Shown piece by piece: positions 45,089 through 53,500 of a stretch of 64,000 bases of DNA. The stretch covers positions 1-64,000 of the forward strand of contig NZ_CALUTC010000006.1 in the NCBI RefSeq assembly GCF_944323605.1, written 5' to 3'. Origin of the DNA: an uncultured Campylobacter sp. (lineage in GTDB: Bacteria; Campylobacterota; Campylobacteria; Campylobacterales; Campylobacteraceae). The stretch's first letter is position 1. Each line of letters opens with the position of its first letter. A program made the translations under genes and the position numbers. Under the pieces are notes generated by a model. The model saw only the letters and a list, made by a program, of their open reading frames with translations. It was not told where the DNA came from and did not search any database.

Positions 45089-45622
45089 TTGAAATTTTTG
45101 GTTCTTGGCATAGGAAATATCGTGTTTGCAGATGAAGGCTTAGGCGTTCATCTTTGCAAACAGATAGAAAAAAACTACCTCTTTAAAAGCGATAGTCATA
45201 GTATAGATTTTATAGACGGCGGGACCTTGGCTTTACAGCTTAGTTATATAATAGCAAAGTATGATAAGATGATAGTTATAGACTGTATAGATGCTGATGA
45301 TGCTAAGCCCGGAGATGTTTTTTTCTTTCCTTACGAGGCTATGCCAAAGAAGGTTTCTTGGAGTGGGAGTGCTCACGAAGTAGAAATGCTACAAACTTTG
45401 CAGTATATGGAGCTTCTTGGAGATTTACCACAAAGCCATATTTTAGCTTGTGTCCCAAAACGGATAGAGCAGATGAGTTTTAAGCTTTCAGAAGAGCTTA
45501 TAAACGCTTCTAAGATTATGGAAGATACGCTTATAAAACACCTTAAAAGCGAGGGGTTTGATTGTGAAAAAATAGCTGATTATTCTTTGCAAGACTTAGC
45601 AAATTTGTCTTATAAAAATTAG
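45089..45622 (+). CDS. hydD: Hydrogenase maturation endopeptidase
   Basis: HydD cuts the C-terminal tail of HydB. The 177-residue protein shows GIGNIVFADEGLG (Glu metal ligand) at residues 6-18, VIDCIDADDAKPGD (Asp) and SAHEVEMLQ (His), the HyaD/HybD Ni-binding set. It starts with TTG directly after the hydC TGA, so coupling is likely. It overlaps the convergent sulfotransferase-like gene by 4 nt. Confidence 0.94.
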   Translation: MKFLVLGIGNIVFADEGLGVHLCKQIEKNYLFKSDSHSIDFIDGGTLALQLSYIIAKYDKMIVIDCIDADDAKPGDVFFFPYEAMPKKVSWSGSAHEVEMLQTLQYMELLGDLPQSHILACVPKRIEQMSFKLSEELINASKIMEDTLIKHLKSEGFDCEKIADYSLQDLANLSYKN

Positions 45623-46758
45623 AATTTTCCTCTTTCTCTTCTTTGAATAAACCTTATAGCTTCAATTAAAACACTTATAAAAAGCGAGTAAAATATGCCT
45701 TTATTTTTCTTTTCATCTTTAAGGAATGATTTTAAGTATTCTAGATAATTATTTTTATCTTTAGATTTTTGAAACATCTTCCAGCTAAATTCAGCAATTT
45801 TATCTATGTGTTCTTTGTTTATATGTTTTAATTCATAATTTTCTTGATAAGTGCTTAAATCTTTTTTTGTAAAAAGCCTTTCTCTATCTGGGAAAAATTT
45901 TTTTCTTACTTTTTCGTTTGAGTCTTCAAAATATTTTAGATAAGCTCCATAACTCTGTTTCGGTGGCATAAATTTAAGATTTTTATCATAAAAACATAAA
46001 ACATCACTACAGCTACTTGGAATATCGTCCATATTATTGTTATATTTGTTAAAGATGCTAAGAAATTCAAAGCCTAGCAAATTTAGACTTTCATTCTTGT
46101 TTTTAGGGAAAATAAAGTCATAGTCTTTTATGCCTAAAATATGTAAAAAATCTTTTATTAAATCCTCTTTAAAAAAATCATCTTTTTGAAATATCCTAGG
46201 TATAAAATTTTCTTTGCCAAATATATCGCTATACCTAGAACAAAGAATATCATAATCAAAAGTATATATATGCTCGTGTTCTTGAGGTTTGATTTCATAA
46301 GAAGTTTTAATTAAGCCTCTTTTTAAATCTTCAGAGCTTAAAGATACCATAAGATCGGCTTGATTTCTAAGATAAAGTATTATTTTTATATCATCAAAAC
46401 CAAGATAATTTAAAAACAATTTTAAAGCTTTAATTTTTTCTTCTATATCCAAAAAAAAGCTTATACATTCACTTGAAAATATAAAAGTTTTATCTTTGTT
46501 TTTTTCTATTTCTTGTTTTAAAGATTTTATTATACGTTCTGAATCAAGGTATTTGCTAAAATTATTAGGACTGTTTTTTTCATAAATTTTGTTAGCTATA
46601 TGATGTAGAAAAATATGCTGGGGATTTTCTTTTTTATATAATATGCTTTGTGGGTAGTAAAATTTATGCTTTTTTAGCTCGTTTTTATTATCTTGCAGGA
46701 ATCTTTGTATAGATGTTGTCCCTGTTTTAACTGTGCCTATATGCAAAAAAGCTTTCAT
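45619..46758 (-). CDS. Sulfotransferase-like protein with PAPS-type P-loop
   Basis: This 379-residue protein begins MKAFLHIGTVKTGTTSIQRFL. The KTGTTS loop is the 5'-phosphosulfate binding motif of PAPS-dependent sulfotransferases; IILYLRNQADLMVSL fits the 3'-phosphate site (R..S). Relatives occur in capsule and polysaccharide loci. The rest is Lys/Asn/Phe-rich, with a C-terminal hydrophobic stretch (IFYSLFISVLIEAI) that may touch the membrane. It lies alone between hydD and ackA, far from capsule genes, which suggests insertion. A T12 run followed by GTAAAAT lies 18-45 nt upstream. Substrate unknown. Confidence 0.75.
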   Translation of the reverse strand: MKAFLHIGTVKTGTTSIQRFLQDNKNELKKHKFYYPQSILYKKENPQHIFLHHIANKIYEKNSPNNFSKYLDSERIIKSLKQEIEKNKDKTFIFSSECISFFLDIEEKIKALKLFLNYLGFDDIKIILYLRNQADLMVSLSSEDLKRGLIKTSYEIKPQEHEHIYTFDYDILCSRYSDIFGKENFIPRIFQKDDFFKEDLIKDFLHILGIKDYDFIFPKNKNESLNLLGFEFLSIFNKYNNNMDDIPSSCSDVLCFYDKNLKFMPPKQSYGAYLKYFEDSNEKVRKKFFPDRERLFTKKDLSTYQENYELKHINKEHIDKIAEFSWKMFQKSKDKNNYLEYLKSFLKDEKKNKGIFYSLFISVLIEAIRFIQRRERGKF

Positions 46759-46789
46759 TTGTTGCCTTTTTTAATTTTCATCATTTTAC

Positions 46790-46801
46790 AAAAAAAAAAA
46801 A
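46790..46801 (-). repeat. T12 tract (minus strand) upstream of the sulfotransferase-like gene
   Basis: Twelve A on the plus strand, read as T12 on the minus strand, followed by GTAAAAT and then the ATG at 46758. It lies where promoter or leader DNA is expected. Slippage could alter expression. A TATAAT (46818-46813) lies upstream of the run, so the run could instead be in the leader. Confidence 0.7.
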
Positions 46802-46834
46802 CAAAATCAAGGATTATATGTATTTTTGTGAGAG

Positions 46835-46858
46835 AATTTCCGCTAAGTAGCGGAAATT
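46835..46858. terminator. Perfect 9-bp stem-loop after ackA
   Basis: Arms AATTTCCGC (46835-46843) and GCGGAAATT (46850-46858) with a 6-nt loop, two bases beyond the ackA stop. The T-run lies on the rightward side only, so as a terminator for ackA it is imperfect and may be a transcript-end stabiliser. Confidence 0.5.
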
Positions 46859-46860
46859 TG

Positions 46861-48051
46861 CTATTTTTTGTAGATTAAATTCTTTGTAGTATTTGCTATT
46901 TCAAATTCCTCATCTGTTGGCACAACTAAGATTTTTAATTTAGCATTTTTAGAGCCTATTTCTCTTATTTTAGATGATCTTTCATTGTTTAGATTATCAT
47001 CTATATCAAAGCCTAAATGTTTTATAAAATCACAAGTTTCTTTTCTTATGAAAGAAGCGTTTTCGCCCACTCCTGCGGTAAATACCAAAGCATCTGTTTT
47101 TGGAAGTATTGCAAAATAAGAACCGATATATTTCGCAAGTCTGTAAGCATACATTTGCACGGCAAGTCTGGCTTTATCATCTCCTTTTTTTCTTTGAGAA
47201 TCCACATCTCTTAAATCATTGTAGCCGCAAATTCCTAAAAAGCCACTTTTTTTATTCATCAAAGTATCCACTTCATTAGGGCTTAAACCTCTTACCTTTT
47301 GTATGTAAGGCACGATGGCTGGGTCTAAATCACCGCATCTAGTCCCCATCATAAGACCTTCTAATGGAGTTAGTCCCATTGAGGTATCAATGCATTTTCC
47401 ATTCTTTATAGCACTAATGCTAGCTCCATTTCCAAGGTGAGCAGTTATTACATTAAAATTATCATACCCAATGCCTAAAAATTCGGCAGCTTTTCTACTA
47501 ACATACGAATGAGATGTGCCGTGATAGCCATATCTTCGTATATTTTCTTTTTCGTAGTATTCGTAAGGCAAGGCATACATATAAGCATAATCAGGCACTG
47601 TAGCGTGAAAAGCTGTATCAAATACTGCAACATTAGGGACATTTGGTGCTTTTTTTATCATAGTTCTTATACCTGCTAGGTTTGCTGGGTTATGAAGTGG
47701 TGCTATAACAGTTGCTTTATCCATTTCATCTATAACTTCTTGAGTAACTAAGCAATGTTTCATAATCTTAGCTCCACCTTGCACCGCTCTATGACCACAG
47801 CCATCTAAGGTGTTTAAATCCTCTAGCAAACCTGACTGTTTAAATAGCTCATTTACCAAGCTCAAGCCTTCTTCGTGATTTTTTATGCTTTGTTCTTTGC
47901 TAAATTTTTCATCTGTATCTATGTTTTTAAGCTCGACTTTAGAACTTGCCTCTCCTATTCTTTCTACCAATCCTACGGCAATAGCCTTGTCATCTTTGTA
48001 TAACTTAAATTTTATTGATGATGAACCTGAATTTAAAACTAATATTTTCAT
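46861..48051 (-). CDS. ackA: Acetate kinase
   Basis: AckA interconverts acetyl phosphate and acetate with ATP. The 396-residue enzyme has VLNSGSSSIKFKLY at residues 4-17, HLGNGASISAI (phosphate site), GTRCGDLDPAIVPYI and TAGVGENASFIR. It follows pta by 18 bp on the same transcript, as in C. jejuni. Confidence 0.97.
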   Translation of the reverse strand: MKILVLNSGSSSIKFKLYKDDKAIAVGLVERIGEASSKVELKNIDTDEKFSKEQSIKNHEEGLSLVNELFKQSGLLEDLNTLDGCGHRAVQGGAKIMKHCLVTQEVIDEMDKATVIAPLHNPANLAGIRTMIKKAPNVPNVAVFDTAFHATVPDYAYMYALPYEYYEKENIRRYGYHGTSHSYVSRKAAEFLGIGYDNFNVITAHLGNGASISAIKNGKCIDTSMGLTPLEGLMMGTRCGDLDPAIVPYIQKVRGLSPNEVDTLMNKKSGFLGICGYNDLRDVDSQRKKGDDKARLAVQMYAYRLAKYIGSYFAILPKTDALVFTAGVGENASFIRKETCDFIKHLGFDIDDNLNNERSSKIREIGSKNAKLKILVVPTDEEFEIANTTKNLIYKK

Positions 48052-48069
48052 TATTTATCCTTTTCTTAA

Positions 48070-49575
48070 TTATTTTGATTGTGCTTGTATCGCACTTAGT
48101 ATAACTGTATTTACTATATCATCTACTAAACAACCTCTAGAAAGATCGTTAATAGGCTTTTTAAGACCTTGTAATATAGGTCCAACCGCTAAAGTATTTG
48201 CTGTTCTTTGCACCGCTTTGTAACATATATTTGCTGCATTTAAATCAGGAAAGATAAATACATTCGCATGTCCTGCCACAGAACAGTTTGGCATCTTGCT
48301 TTTTGCTGTTTTTATGTCAATAGCTGCATCAAACTGTAGCGGTCCATTTATCTCTAAATCAGGGTATCTTTCTTTTGCTATAGCTAAAGCTTCTTTTATA
48401 GCATCTACGCTAACGCCACTTCCACTACTTCCAGTAGAGTAGGACAACATAGCCACCTTAGGATTCATACCAAAAGCTTTTGCAGTGTTTGCACTTGAGT
48501 AAGCTATCTCTGCTAACTGCTCTGGAGTAGGATTTGTAGTAACAGCACAATCTGCAAATACCAAAACTCTATCCTCTAAAAGCATAAAAAACATACCAGA
48601 AACTACGCTTACTCCGTCTTTTGTTTTTACAAATTGTAACGCAGGTCTTATTGTCTCGGCTGTGGTTGTAGAAGCTCCACTTACCATAGCATCGGCTTTA
48701 TTTGTATGCACTAACATAGTCCCAAAATATGTTCTATCTTTTACAAGCTCTTTCGCCTCATTTTCACTCATACCTTTGTGTTTTCTAGCTTCATATAAAA
48801 TTTTTGCAAATTCAGAATGTAGAGGTGAAGCTTGATTATTTAAAATTTCAGCCTTATGTATATTTATATTTAGCTCTTTAGCCCTACGTTTTATAAGAGC
48901 TTCATCTCCTAAAAGCACAACATCTACAAGTTCTTGTTGAAGCAATATAGCTGCAGCTTGTAAAATTCTATCATCATCACTTTCTGGCAAAACAACTTTT
49001 TTCTTATTCTTTTTAGCCAATTTAACTGTTTGGTAAGAAAAACGATTTTGTGTAACGAAATTATACTCTTTTACCTCGTAAAATTTATTTAAATCAAATT
49101 TGTCATTTATTTCTACAAATTCTACACAGTCTAGCTTTTCGCTTAGATAGTTATTAACTGTTTTATCTTGTCTAAAATTGATAGCAAAAATAGGCGTATT
49201 AAGTTCTTTTGCAAATTTTACATTCATTTCAAAAAGCCCTAATACTCCAAATGACGATAGCCCTAAAACAAAAACAAAATCATATTCTTCTTTCAGTTTC
49301 TCAAAAGCAGATATAAGTCCTTGTAAAAAGATATTTTTATCTTTAACATAACTTTCTAAAGCTTCTTCTTCTGAAAAAGCGTATGTTTTGTTAAACTCTT
49401 GTTTTAATTTAAATTTCGATATAAGTTCTTTTAAGAGTCTTTCATCTACAGGAGCAAAAACGGGAGTAAAAATACATATATTTTTGTATTTTTGAGCTAT
49501 GCTCTGTAACATTTTTTCACTTATACTAAAACTTAAATCCTCATCTTTTGTTCGTATAAGATATAAACTTTTCAT
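48070..49575 (-). CDS. pta: Phosphate acetyltransferase
   Basis: Pta makes acetyl phosphate from acetyl-CoA. The 501-residue protein has a short N-terminal P-loop-like domain that is degenerate (MKSLYLIRTKDEDLSFSI, lacking a proper GxxxxGKT) and the catalytic PTA_PTB domain from about residue 185: KVVLPESDDDRILQAA, KADAMVSGASTTTAETIRP and SYSTGSSGSGVSVDAI (each in part). AAGGAGG precedes its ATG. It is divergent from flgH; acetyl phosphate can also act as a phosphodonor for response regulators. Confidence 0.96.
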   Translation of the reverse strand: MKSLYLIRTKDEDLSFSISEKMLQSIAQKYKNICIFTPVFAPVDERLLKELISKFKLKQEFNKTYAFSEEEALESYVKDKNIFLQGLISAFEKLKEEYDFVFVLGLSSFGVLGLFEMNVKFAKELNTPIFAINFRQDKTVNNYLSEKLDCVEFVEINDKFDLNKFYEVKEYNFVTQNRFSYQTVKLAKKNKKKVVLPESDDDRILQAAAILLQQELVDVVLLGDEALIKRRAKELNINIHKAEILNNQASPLHSEFAKILYEARKHKGMSENEAKELVKDRTYFGTMLVHTNKADAMVSGASTTTAETIRPALQFVKTKDGVSVVSGMFFMLLEDRVLVFADCAVTTNPTPEQLAEIAYSSANTAKAFGMNPKVAMLSYSTGSSGSGVSVDAIKEALAIAKERYPDLEINGPLQFDAAIDIKTAKSKMPNCSVAGHANVFIFPDLNAANICYKAVQRTANTLAVGPILQGLKKPINDLSRGCLVDDIVNTVILSAIQAQSK

Positions 49576-49595
49576 AAAAATACCTCCTTACTAAA

Positions 49596-49615
49596 TTTGG
49601 AACTTAATTTGCTTT
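49596..49615 (+). promoter_or_regulatory. Sigma54 promoter of flgH
   Basis: TTTGGAACTTAATTTGCTTT has GG (49599-49600) and GC (49611-49612) 10 nt apart, with the flanks of the RpoN consensus. The flgH start lies about 43 nt downstream. It is in the 79-bp divergent region with pta. Confidence 0.85.
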
Positions 49616-49654
49616 CATTTTAATAAAAAAATGATTTTATATCAAGGAGGAGCT

Positions 49655-50356
49655 ATGAAAGTTAGAAGTTTTTGTTTATTATTGTTACTTTTTGTTTTTT
49701 CAGCTTGCACTGCTAGCATAGAACCACAAATCAGTATGGCACCGCCAGCTTATGTTGAAGAGCTTGAGCCAAAACATAGCAATAATGTAGAAATTTCTCC
49801 CGGATCTTTGTTTGGCAAAGGAGATAATCCTTTGTTTTCAGACAAAAAGGCTATGAATGTGAATGATTTGGTAACAGTTGTAATACAAGAAAGCACCACT
49901 CAAAGCACACAGGCTGATAAATCTACCTCAAAAACAAATAACACAAATTTAGGTGGAGCTACTATAACAGCTGGTGGGGCTTTAAGTTCTGTTGCAAATA
50001 CTATAAGTGATTACTCAAATATAGGTATGCAAAGCACATCGACTAGAAATTTCACTGGAGAAGGTTCTCAAAGCAGAAATGAAAGCTTTAACACTACTAT
50101 TTCAACTAGAGTTATTAAAATTTTATCGAATGGAAATTATTTTATAGAAGGATCAAGGGAGCTTTTGATAAATGGAGAAAAGCAAACTATACAGCTAAGT
50201 GGAGTTATAAGACCTTATGATATAGGGCAAGATAATACCATAGATAGTAGATATATAGCTGATGCTAGAATTTTGTATAAAACAGAAGGAGATGTTGCAA
50301 GAAGCACCAAAAAGCCTTGGGGCATTAGTATCTTTGAAGCTATTTGGCCTTATTAA
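49655..50356 (+). CDS. flgH: Flagellar L-ring protein FlgH
   Basis: FlgH lipoprotein forms the L ring around the flagellar rod in the outer membrane. From ATG 49655, which has AGGAGG 5 nt upstream, the product has 233 residues with lipobox VFSAC (Cys18). Family motifs are SLFGKGDNPLFSDKKAMNVNDLVTVVI (in part), GEGSQSRNESFNTTISTRVIKILSNGNYFIEG (in part) and LSGVIRPYDI. An earlier in-frame ATG at 49631 would bury the signal peptide. Its own sigma54 promoter and terminator make it a single-gene unit. Confidence 0.95.
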   Translation: MKVRSFCLLLLLFVFSACTASIEPQISMAPPAYVEELEPKHSNNVEISPGSLFGKGDNPLFSDKKAMNVNDLVTVVIQESTTQSTQADKSTSKTNNTNLGGATITAGGALSSVANTISDYSNIGMQSTSTRNFTGEGSQSRNESFNTTISTRVIKILSNGNYFIEGSRELLINGEKQTIQLSGVIRPYDIGQDNTIDSRYIADARILYKTEGDVARSTKKPWGISIFEAIWPY

Positions 50357-50360
50357 AAAT

Positions 50361-50381
50361 GTTGGGCTTGTTTAAAGCCCA
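50361..50381 (+). terminator. flgH terminator
   Basis: An 8-bp GC-containing stem (TTGGGCTT at 50361-50368 with AAGCCCAA at 50374-50381), 5-nt loop, then TTTATCTTTTT. It is a good rho-independent terminator 5 nt after the flgH stop. Confidence 0.8.
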
Positions 50382-50424
50382 ATTTATCTTTTTAAATTTT
50401 AATTATACTAACAAAATCTTATTA

Positions 50425-50453
50425 TTGACAAAGTATCTAAAATTTTATACAAT
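50425..50453 (+). promoter_or_regulatory. Sigma70 promoter of the hyp operon
   Basis: TTGACA (50425-50430), a 17-bp spacer and TACAAT (50448-50453) lie 34 nt before the hypB ATG. A perfect -35 box is rare in Campylobacter, where this element is not conserved, so the promoter may be strong. Confidence 0.65.
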
Positions 50454-50486
50454 CGCTTAATCTTAAATAATTTAAAAGGCATTATA

Positions 50487-51194
50487 ATGTGTAAAAACTG
50501 TGGCTGTTCTAACAAAGTTGAAGAAAAAAAAGAAGTTGTTGTTGAGAAACAAATACTTTATAAAAATATGGAAGAAGCAATGCACAATAAAAAACATTTT
50601 GATGAAAATAAAGTATTGTGTATAAATTTAATGTCCTCTGCTGGAAGCGGTAAAACAACGCTTTTAGAAAGCACTATAAAGGCTTTAAAAGATGAGTTTT
50701 TTATTTCTGTTATAGAAGGAGATTTGGAAACAAACAATGACGCAAATAGAGTAATCAAAGCCGGTGCAAAAGCCTATCAAATCACCACCGGACAAACTTG
50801 CCATTTAGATGCTTTAATGATACATAAAGCACTTAATCATATAGATTTAAAAGAAACTCAATTGCTATTTATAGAAAATGTTGGAAATTTAGTGTGCCCA
50901 GCTTCATACGCCTTAGGAGAGCATATAAATGTTGTTTTATTATCTGTTACCGAAGGTAGCGATAAGCCTCAAAAATATCCTGTTATGTTTAGAAAGGCTG
51001 ATGTGGTTGTCATTTCAAAGTCTGATTTAGCACCTCATTTTGACTTTAACTTTGATGAGGCTATAAAAGCTTGTAAGGAGTTAAATCCAAACGTAAGGGT
51101 TATAAAGCTTGACGCAAAAAACGGGACAAATTTAAACGAATGGCTTGAATTTTTAAGAAAGGAAGTAAAAGATGTGTCTGTCCATACCGTCTGA
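50487..51194 (+). CDS. hypB: Hydrogenase nickel incorporation GTPase HypB
   Basis: HypB delivers nickel to the hydrogenase large subunit with HypA. The 235-residue protein has P-loop SAGSGKTT at 51-58, IEGDLETNNDANR, the Cys/His metal site region TTGQTCHLDA (about 103-112) and VISKSDL. It starts MCKNCGC, the CxxCGC motif that in E. coli HypB is a tight nickel site and that Helicobacter HypB lacks. AAAAGGCATTATA precedes the ATG. It overlaps hypC by 23 nt. Confidence 0.96.
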   Translation: MCKNCGCSNKVEEKKEVVVEKQILYKNMEEAMHNKKHFDENKVLCINLMSSAGSGKTTLLESTIKALKDEFFISVIEGDLETNNDANRVIKAGAKAYQITTGQTCHLDALMIHKALNHIDLKETQLLFIENVGNLVCPASYALGEHINVVLLSVTEGSDKPQKYPVMFRKADVVVISKSDLAPHFDFNFDEAIKACKELNPNVRVIKLDAKNGTNLNEWLEFLRKEVKDVSVHTV

Positions 51195-51453
51195 AATTTT
51201 AGAAATAGATGAATACAACAATGCTTTAGTTCAAACACTTGGAGTAAAAAGAAAGGTAAATTTAGATCTTGTGCCTGAAAGATGTGAGGTCGGTGATTTT
51301 GTTTTAATCCATGTTGGTGTTGCTATGGAAAAAATCGATAAAGAATACGCTAAAGAAAGTATAAAAATGTATGAAGATATAGCTTCAAAAATGCAAAATG
51401 GCGAGATAGATGAAAATGAAGGGAATTTAGGATTTAATGAACTTTATAGATGA
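51172..51453 (+). CDS. hypC: Hydrogenase maturation chaperone HypC
   Basis: HypC carries the iron centre with HypD and hands it to the HydB precursor. The 93-residue protein starts MCLSIP with the essential Cys2 and has GDFVLIHVGVAMEKID. The ATG lies inside hypB. AAGGAAG precedes it. It overlaps hypD by 17 nt. Confidence 0.95.
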   Translation: MCLSIPSEILEIDEYNNALVQTLGVKRKVNLDLVPERCEVGDFVLIHVGVAMEKIDKEYAKESIKMYEDIASKMQNGEIDENEGNLGFNELYR

Positions 51454-52525
51454 ATTTCGCTCAAAGGATACCATACTAGCTTTTAAAAAACTTATAGAAA
51501 AAAACATCAAAAATAATATAAATATAATGGAAATTTGCGGAGGGCATACTCATAGCATTATGAAATATGCTTTGCCAAGTATCTTGCCAGAACAGATAAA
51601 TTTCATACACGGACCGGGCTGTCCTGTTTGTGTTATGCCAAGAGAAAGGATAGATATTGCTATAAAATTAGCATCAAATAAAGATGTGATATTTTGCACC
51701 TTAGGTGATTTGCTAAGAATCCCAGGAAGTAAGATATCATTACTTGAGCTTCGTGCAAAAGGTGCTGATGTAAGGGCTTTGTATTCTCCTCTTGATGTTT
51801 TAAAAATAGCTAGTGAAAATACCGATAAAAAGGTGATATTTTTTGCACTTGGTTTTGAAACCACTACGCCAATGACTGCTCTTTTGCTTGAAAAAGTTAT
51901 AGAAAAAGAAATAAAAAATGTCTTTTTTCATATAAATCATATCACAGTGCCAGCGGCTATACATAGTATAATGCAAGATGAAAATGTAAAAATAGACGCA
52001 TTTTTAGGACCGTCTCATGTAAGCGTTATAACAGGTTACAAAATTTATGAAGATATAGCAAAAAAATACAAAACTCCAATAGCAGTAAGCGGTTTTGAGC
52101 CAGTTGATATAATGCAGTCTGTGTTAAATATAGTCTTACAAATGAATGAGTCAAAATTTGAAGTATTTAATCAATACAAAAGGGCGGTTAGTGAATTTGG
52201 TAACACTAAGGCACAAGCTTTGGTAAATAAATACTTTAAGCCTTGCGATTTTGAGTTTAGAGGACTTGGGCTTATAAAAAATTCAGGCTTAGAATTAAGG
52301 TCTGAATTTAGCATTTATGACGCTTCTAAAATTTTTGATTGTGAAGTTGAAAGCAAAAAAGAAAGCAAGGCCTGTATCTGCGGTCAAATTTTAAGAGGAC
52401 TTGCAAAGCCTTATGAATGCAAGGTTTTTGCTAAGGCTTGCACCCCTAAAAGTCCTATAGGAAGCTGTATGGTTTCATCAGAGGGTGCGTGTGCGGCTTA
52501 TTATAAATACTCAAAGGCTATGTAA
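51437..52525 (+). CDS. hypD: Hydrogenase Fe-site assembly protein HypD
   Basis: HypD is a 4Fe-4S protein on which Fe(CN)2CO is built. The 362-residue protein has the MEICGGHTHSIMKY start, HGPGCPVCVMP, GFETTTPMTA and the cluster Cys near the C-terminus (KACICGQILRGLAKPYEC, KACTPKSPIGSCMVSSEGAC). AGGA lies before the ATG. hypE follows at once after the stop. Confidence 0.96.
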   Translation: MNFIDEFRSKDTILAFKKLIEKNIKNNINIMEICGGHTHSIMKYALPSILPEQINFIHGPGCPVCVMPRERIDIAIKLASNKDVIFCTLGDLLRIPGSKISLLELRAKGADVRALYSPLDVLKIASENTDKKVIFFALGFETTTPMTALLLEKVIEKEIKNVFFHINHITVPAAIHSIMQDENVKIDAFLGPSHVSVITGYKIYEDIAKKYKTPIAVSGFEPVDIMQSVLNIVLQMNESKFEVFNQYKRAVSEFGNTKAQALVNKYFKPCDFEFRGLGLIKNSGLELRSEFSIYDASKIFDCEVESKKESKACICGQILRGLAKPYECKVFAKACTPKSPIGSCMVSSEGACAAYYKYSKAM

Positions 52526-53500
52526 ATGAAAGAAATTCAACTAGCCCACGGGGGCGGAGGCGAGGAAATGTCTGAGCTTATAGGCAAAATTTTTTCAAGT
52601 CTTGATAATGAAATTTTAAGACAGGCAAATGATGCTGCATTGTTTGATGGATTTGCTCTTAGCACTGATAGCTTTACTCTTAGTCCGATATTTTTAGATG
52701 ATGAGGTAAATATAGGCAAGCTTTGCGTTTGTGGTTCTGTAAATGATGTTTTAATGGTTGGTGCTAAGCCTTTATATATGAGCTTAGCTTTCATAATAGA
52801 AGAGGGATTTTCTTTTTCTAGCTTTGAGAAAATTTTAAATAGCATTAAAAAAGAAAGTGAAAAAATTGGTGTAAAAATAGTCTGTGGTGATACTAAGGTT
52901 GTCCCAAAAGGCAAGGCAGATGAAATTTATATAAATACAACAGTTTTTGGTAAAAGTATAAAAAAACTAGAAACAAAAAATATTAAAGAAGGTCTTTCTA
53001 TAATATTATCGGGCGATATAGGTAGGCACGGTGCTTCTGTTTTAGTTCAGAGAAATGAGCTTGAAGCTGACATTAAAAGTGATTGTAAGTGTTTATATGA
53101 TGAAGTTTTTACACTTTTAAATGAAAATTTAGAAATAATCTGTATGAGAGACGCTACAAGAGGTGGAATCAGTGCTGTTCTTAATGAATGGAGCTTGCAT
53201 AGCAAATTTGACATACTTGTTTATGAGGAAAAAATATCTATAAAAGACGAAGTTGCAGGTCTTTGTGAGCTTTTTGGATACGAAGCTTACGAGCTTGCAA
53301 ATGAAGGAACTTTTTTGCTTTGCATTGATAAAAAAGACGAAAAAAAAGCAGTAGAGCTTTTAAGAAAATTTAACAAAAATGCGAATGTAATAGGCGAAAT
53401 TTTACCAAGCAAGGAATCTAGAGTAATCATACAAAATGCTTATGGGGCTAAGCGGTTTTTAGAAGCCCCAAAAGGTGAGCTTTTGCCAAGGATTTGTTAA
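52526..53500 (+). CDS. hypE: Carbamoyl dehydratase HypE
   Basis: HypE dehydrates the carbamoyl group, transferred by HypF to its C-terminal Cys, to thiocyanate and so supplies the CN ligands. The 324-residue PurM-like protein shows QLAHGGGGEEMSELI, FALSTDSFTLSPIFL, VCGSVNDVLMVGAKP, GDIGRHGASVL and RDATRGGISAVL, and ends in PRIC with the active Cys as last residue. hypF is not in the window. It overlaps hypA by one base (TAATG). Confidence 0.96.
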   Translation: MKEIQLAHGGGGEEMSELIGKIFSSLDNEILRQANDAALFDGFALSTDSFTLSPIFLDDEVNIGKLCVCGSVNDVLMVGAKPLYMSLAFIIEEGFSFSSFEKILNSIKKESEKIGVKIVCGDTKVVPKGKADEIYINTTVFGKSIKKLETKNIKEGLSIILSGDIGRHGASVLVQRNELEADIKSDCKCLYDEVFTLLNENLEIICMRDATRGGISAVLNEWSLHSKFDILVYEEKISIKDEVAGLCELFGYEAYELANEGTFLLCIDKKDEKKAVELLRKFNKNANVIGEILPSKESRVIIQNAYGAKRFLEAPKGELLPRIC

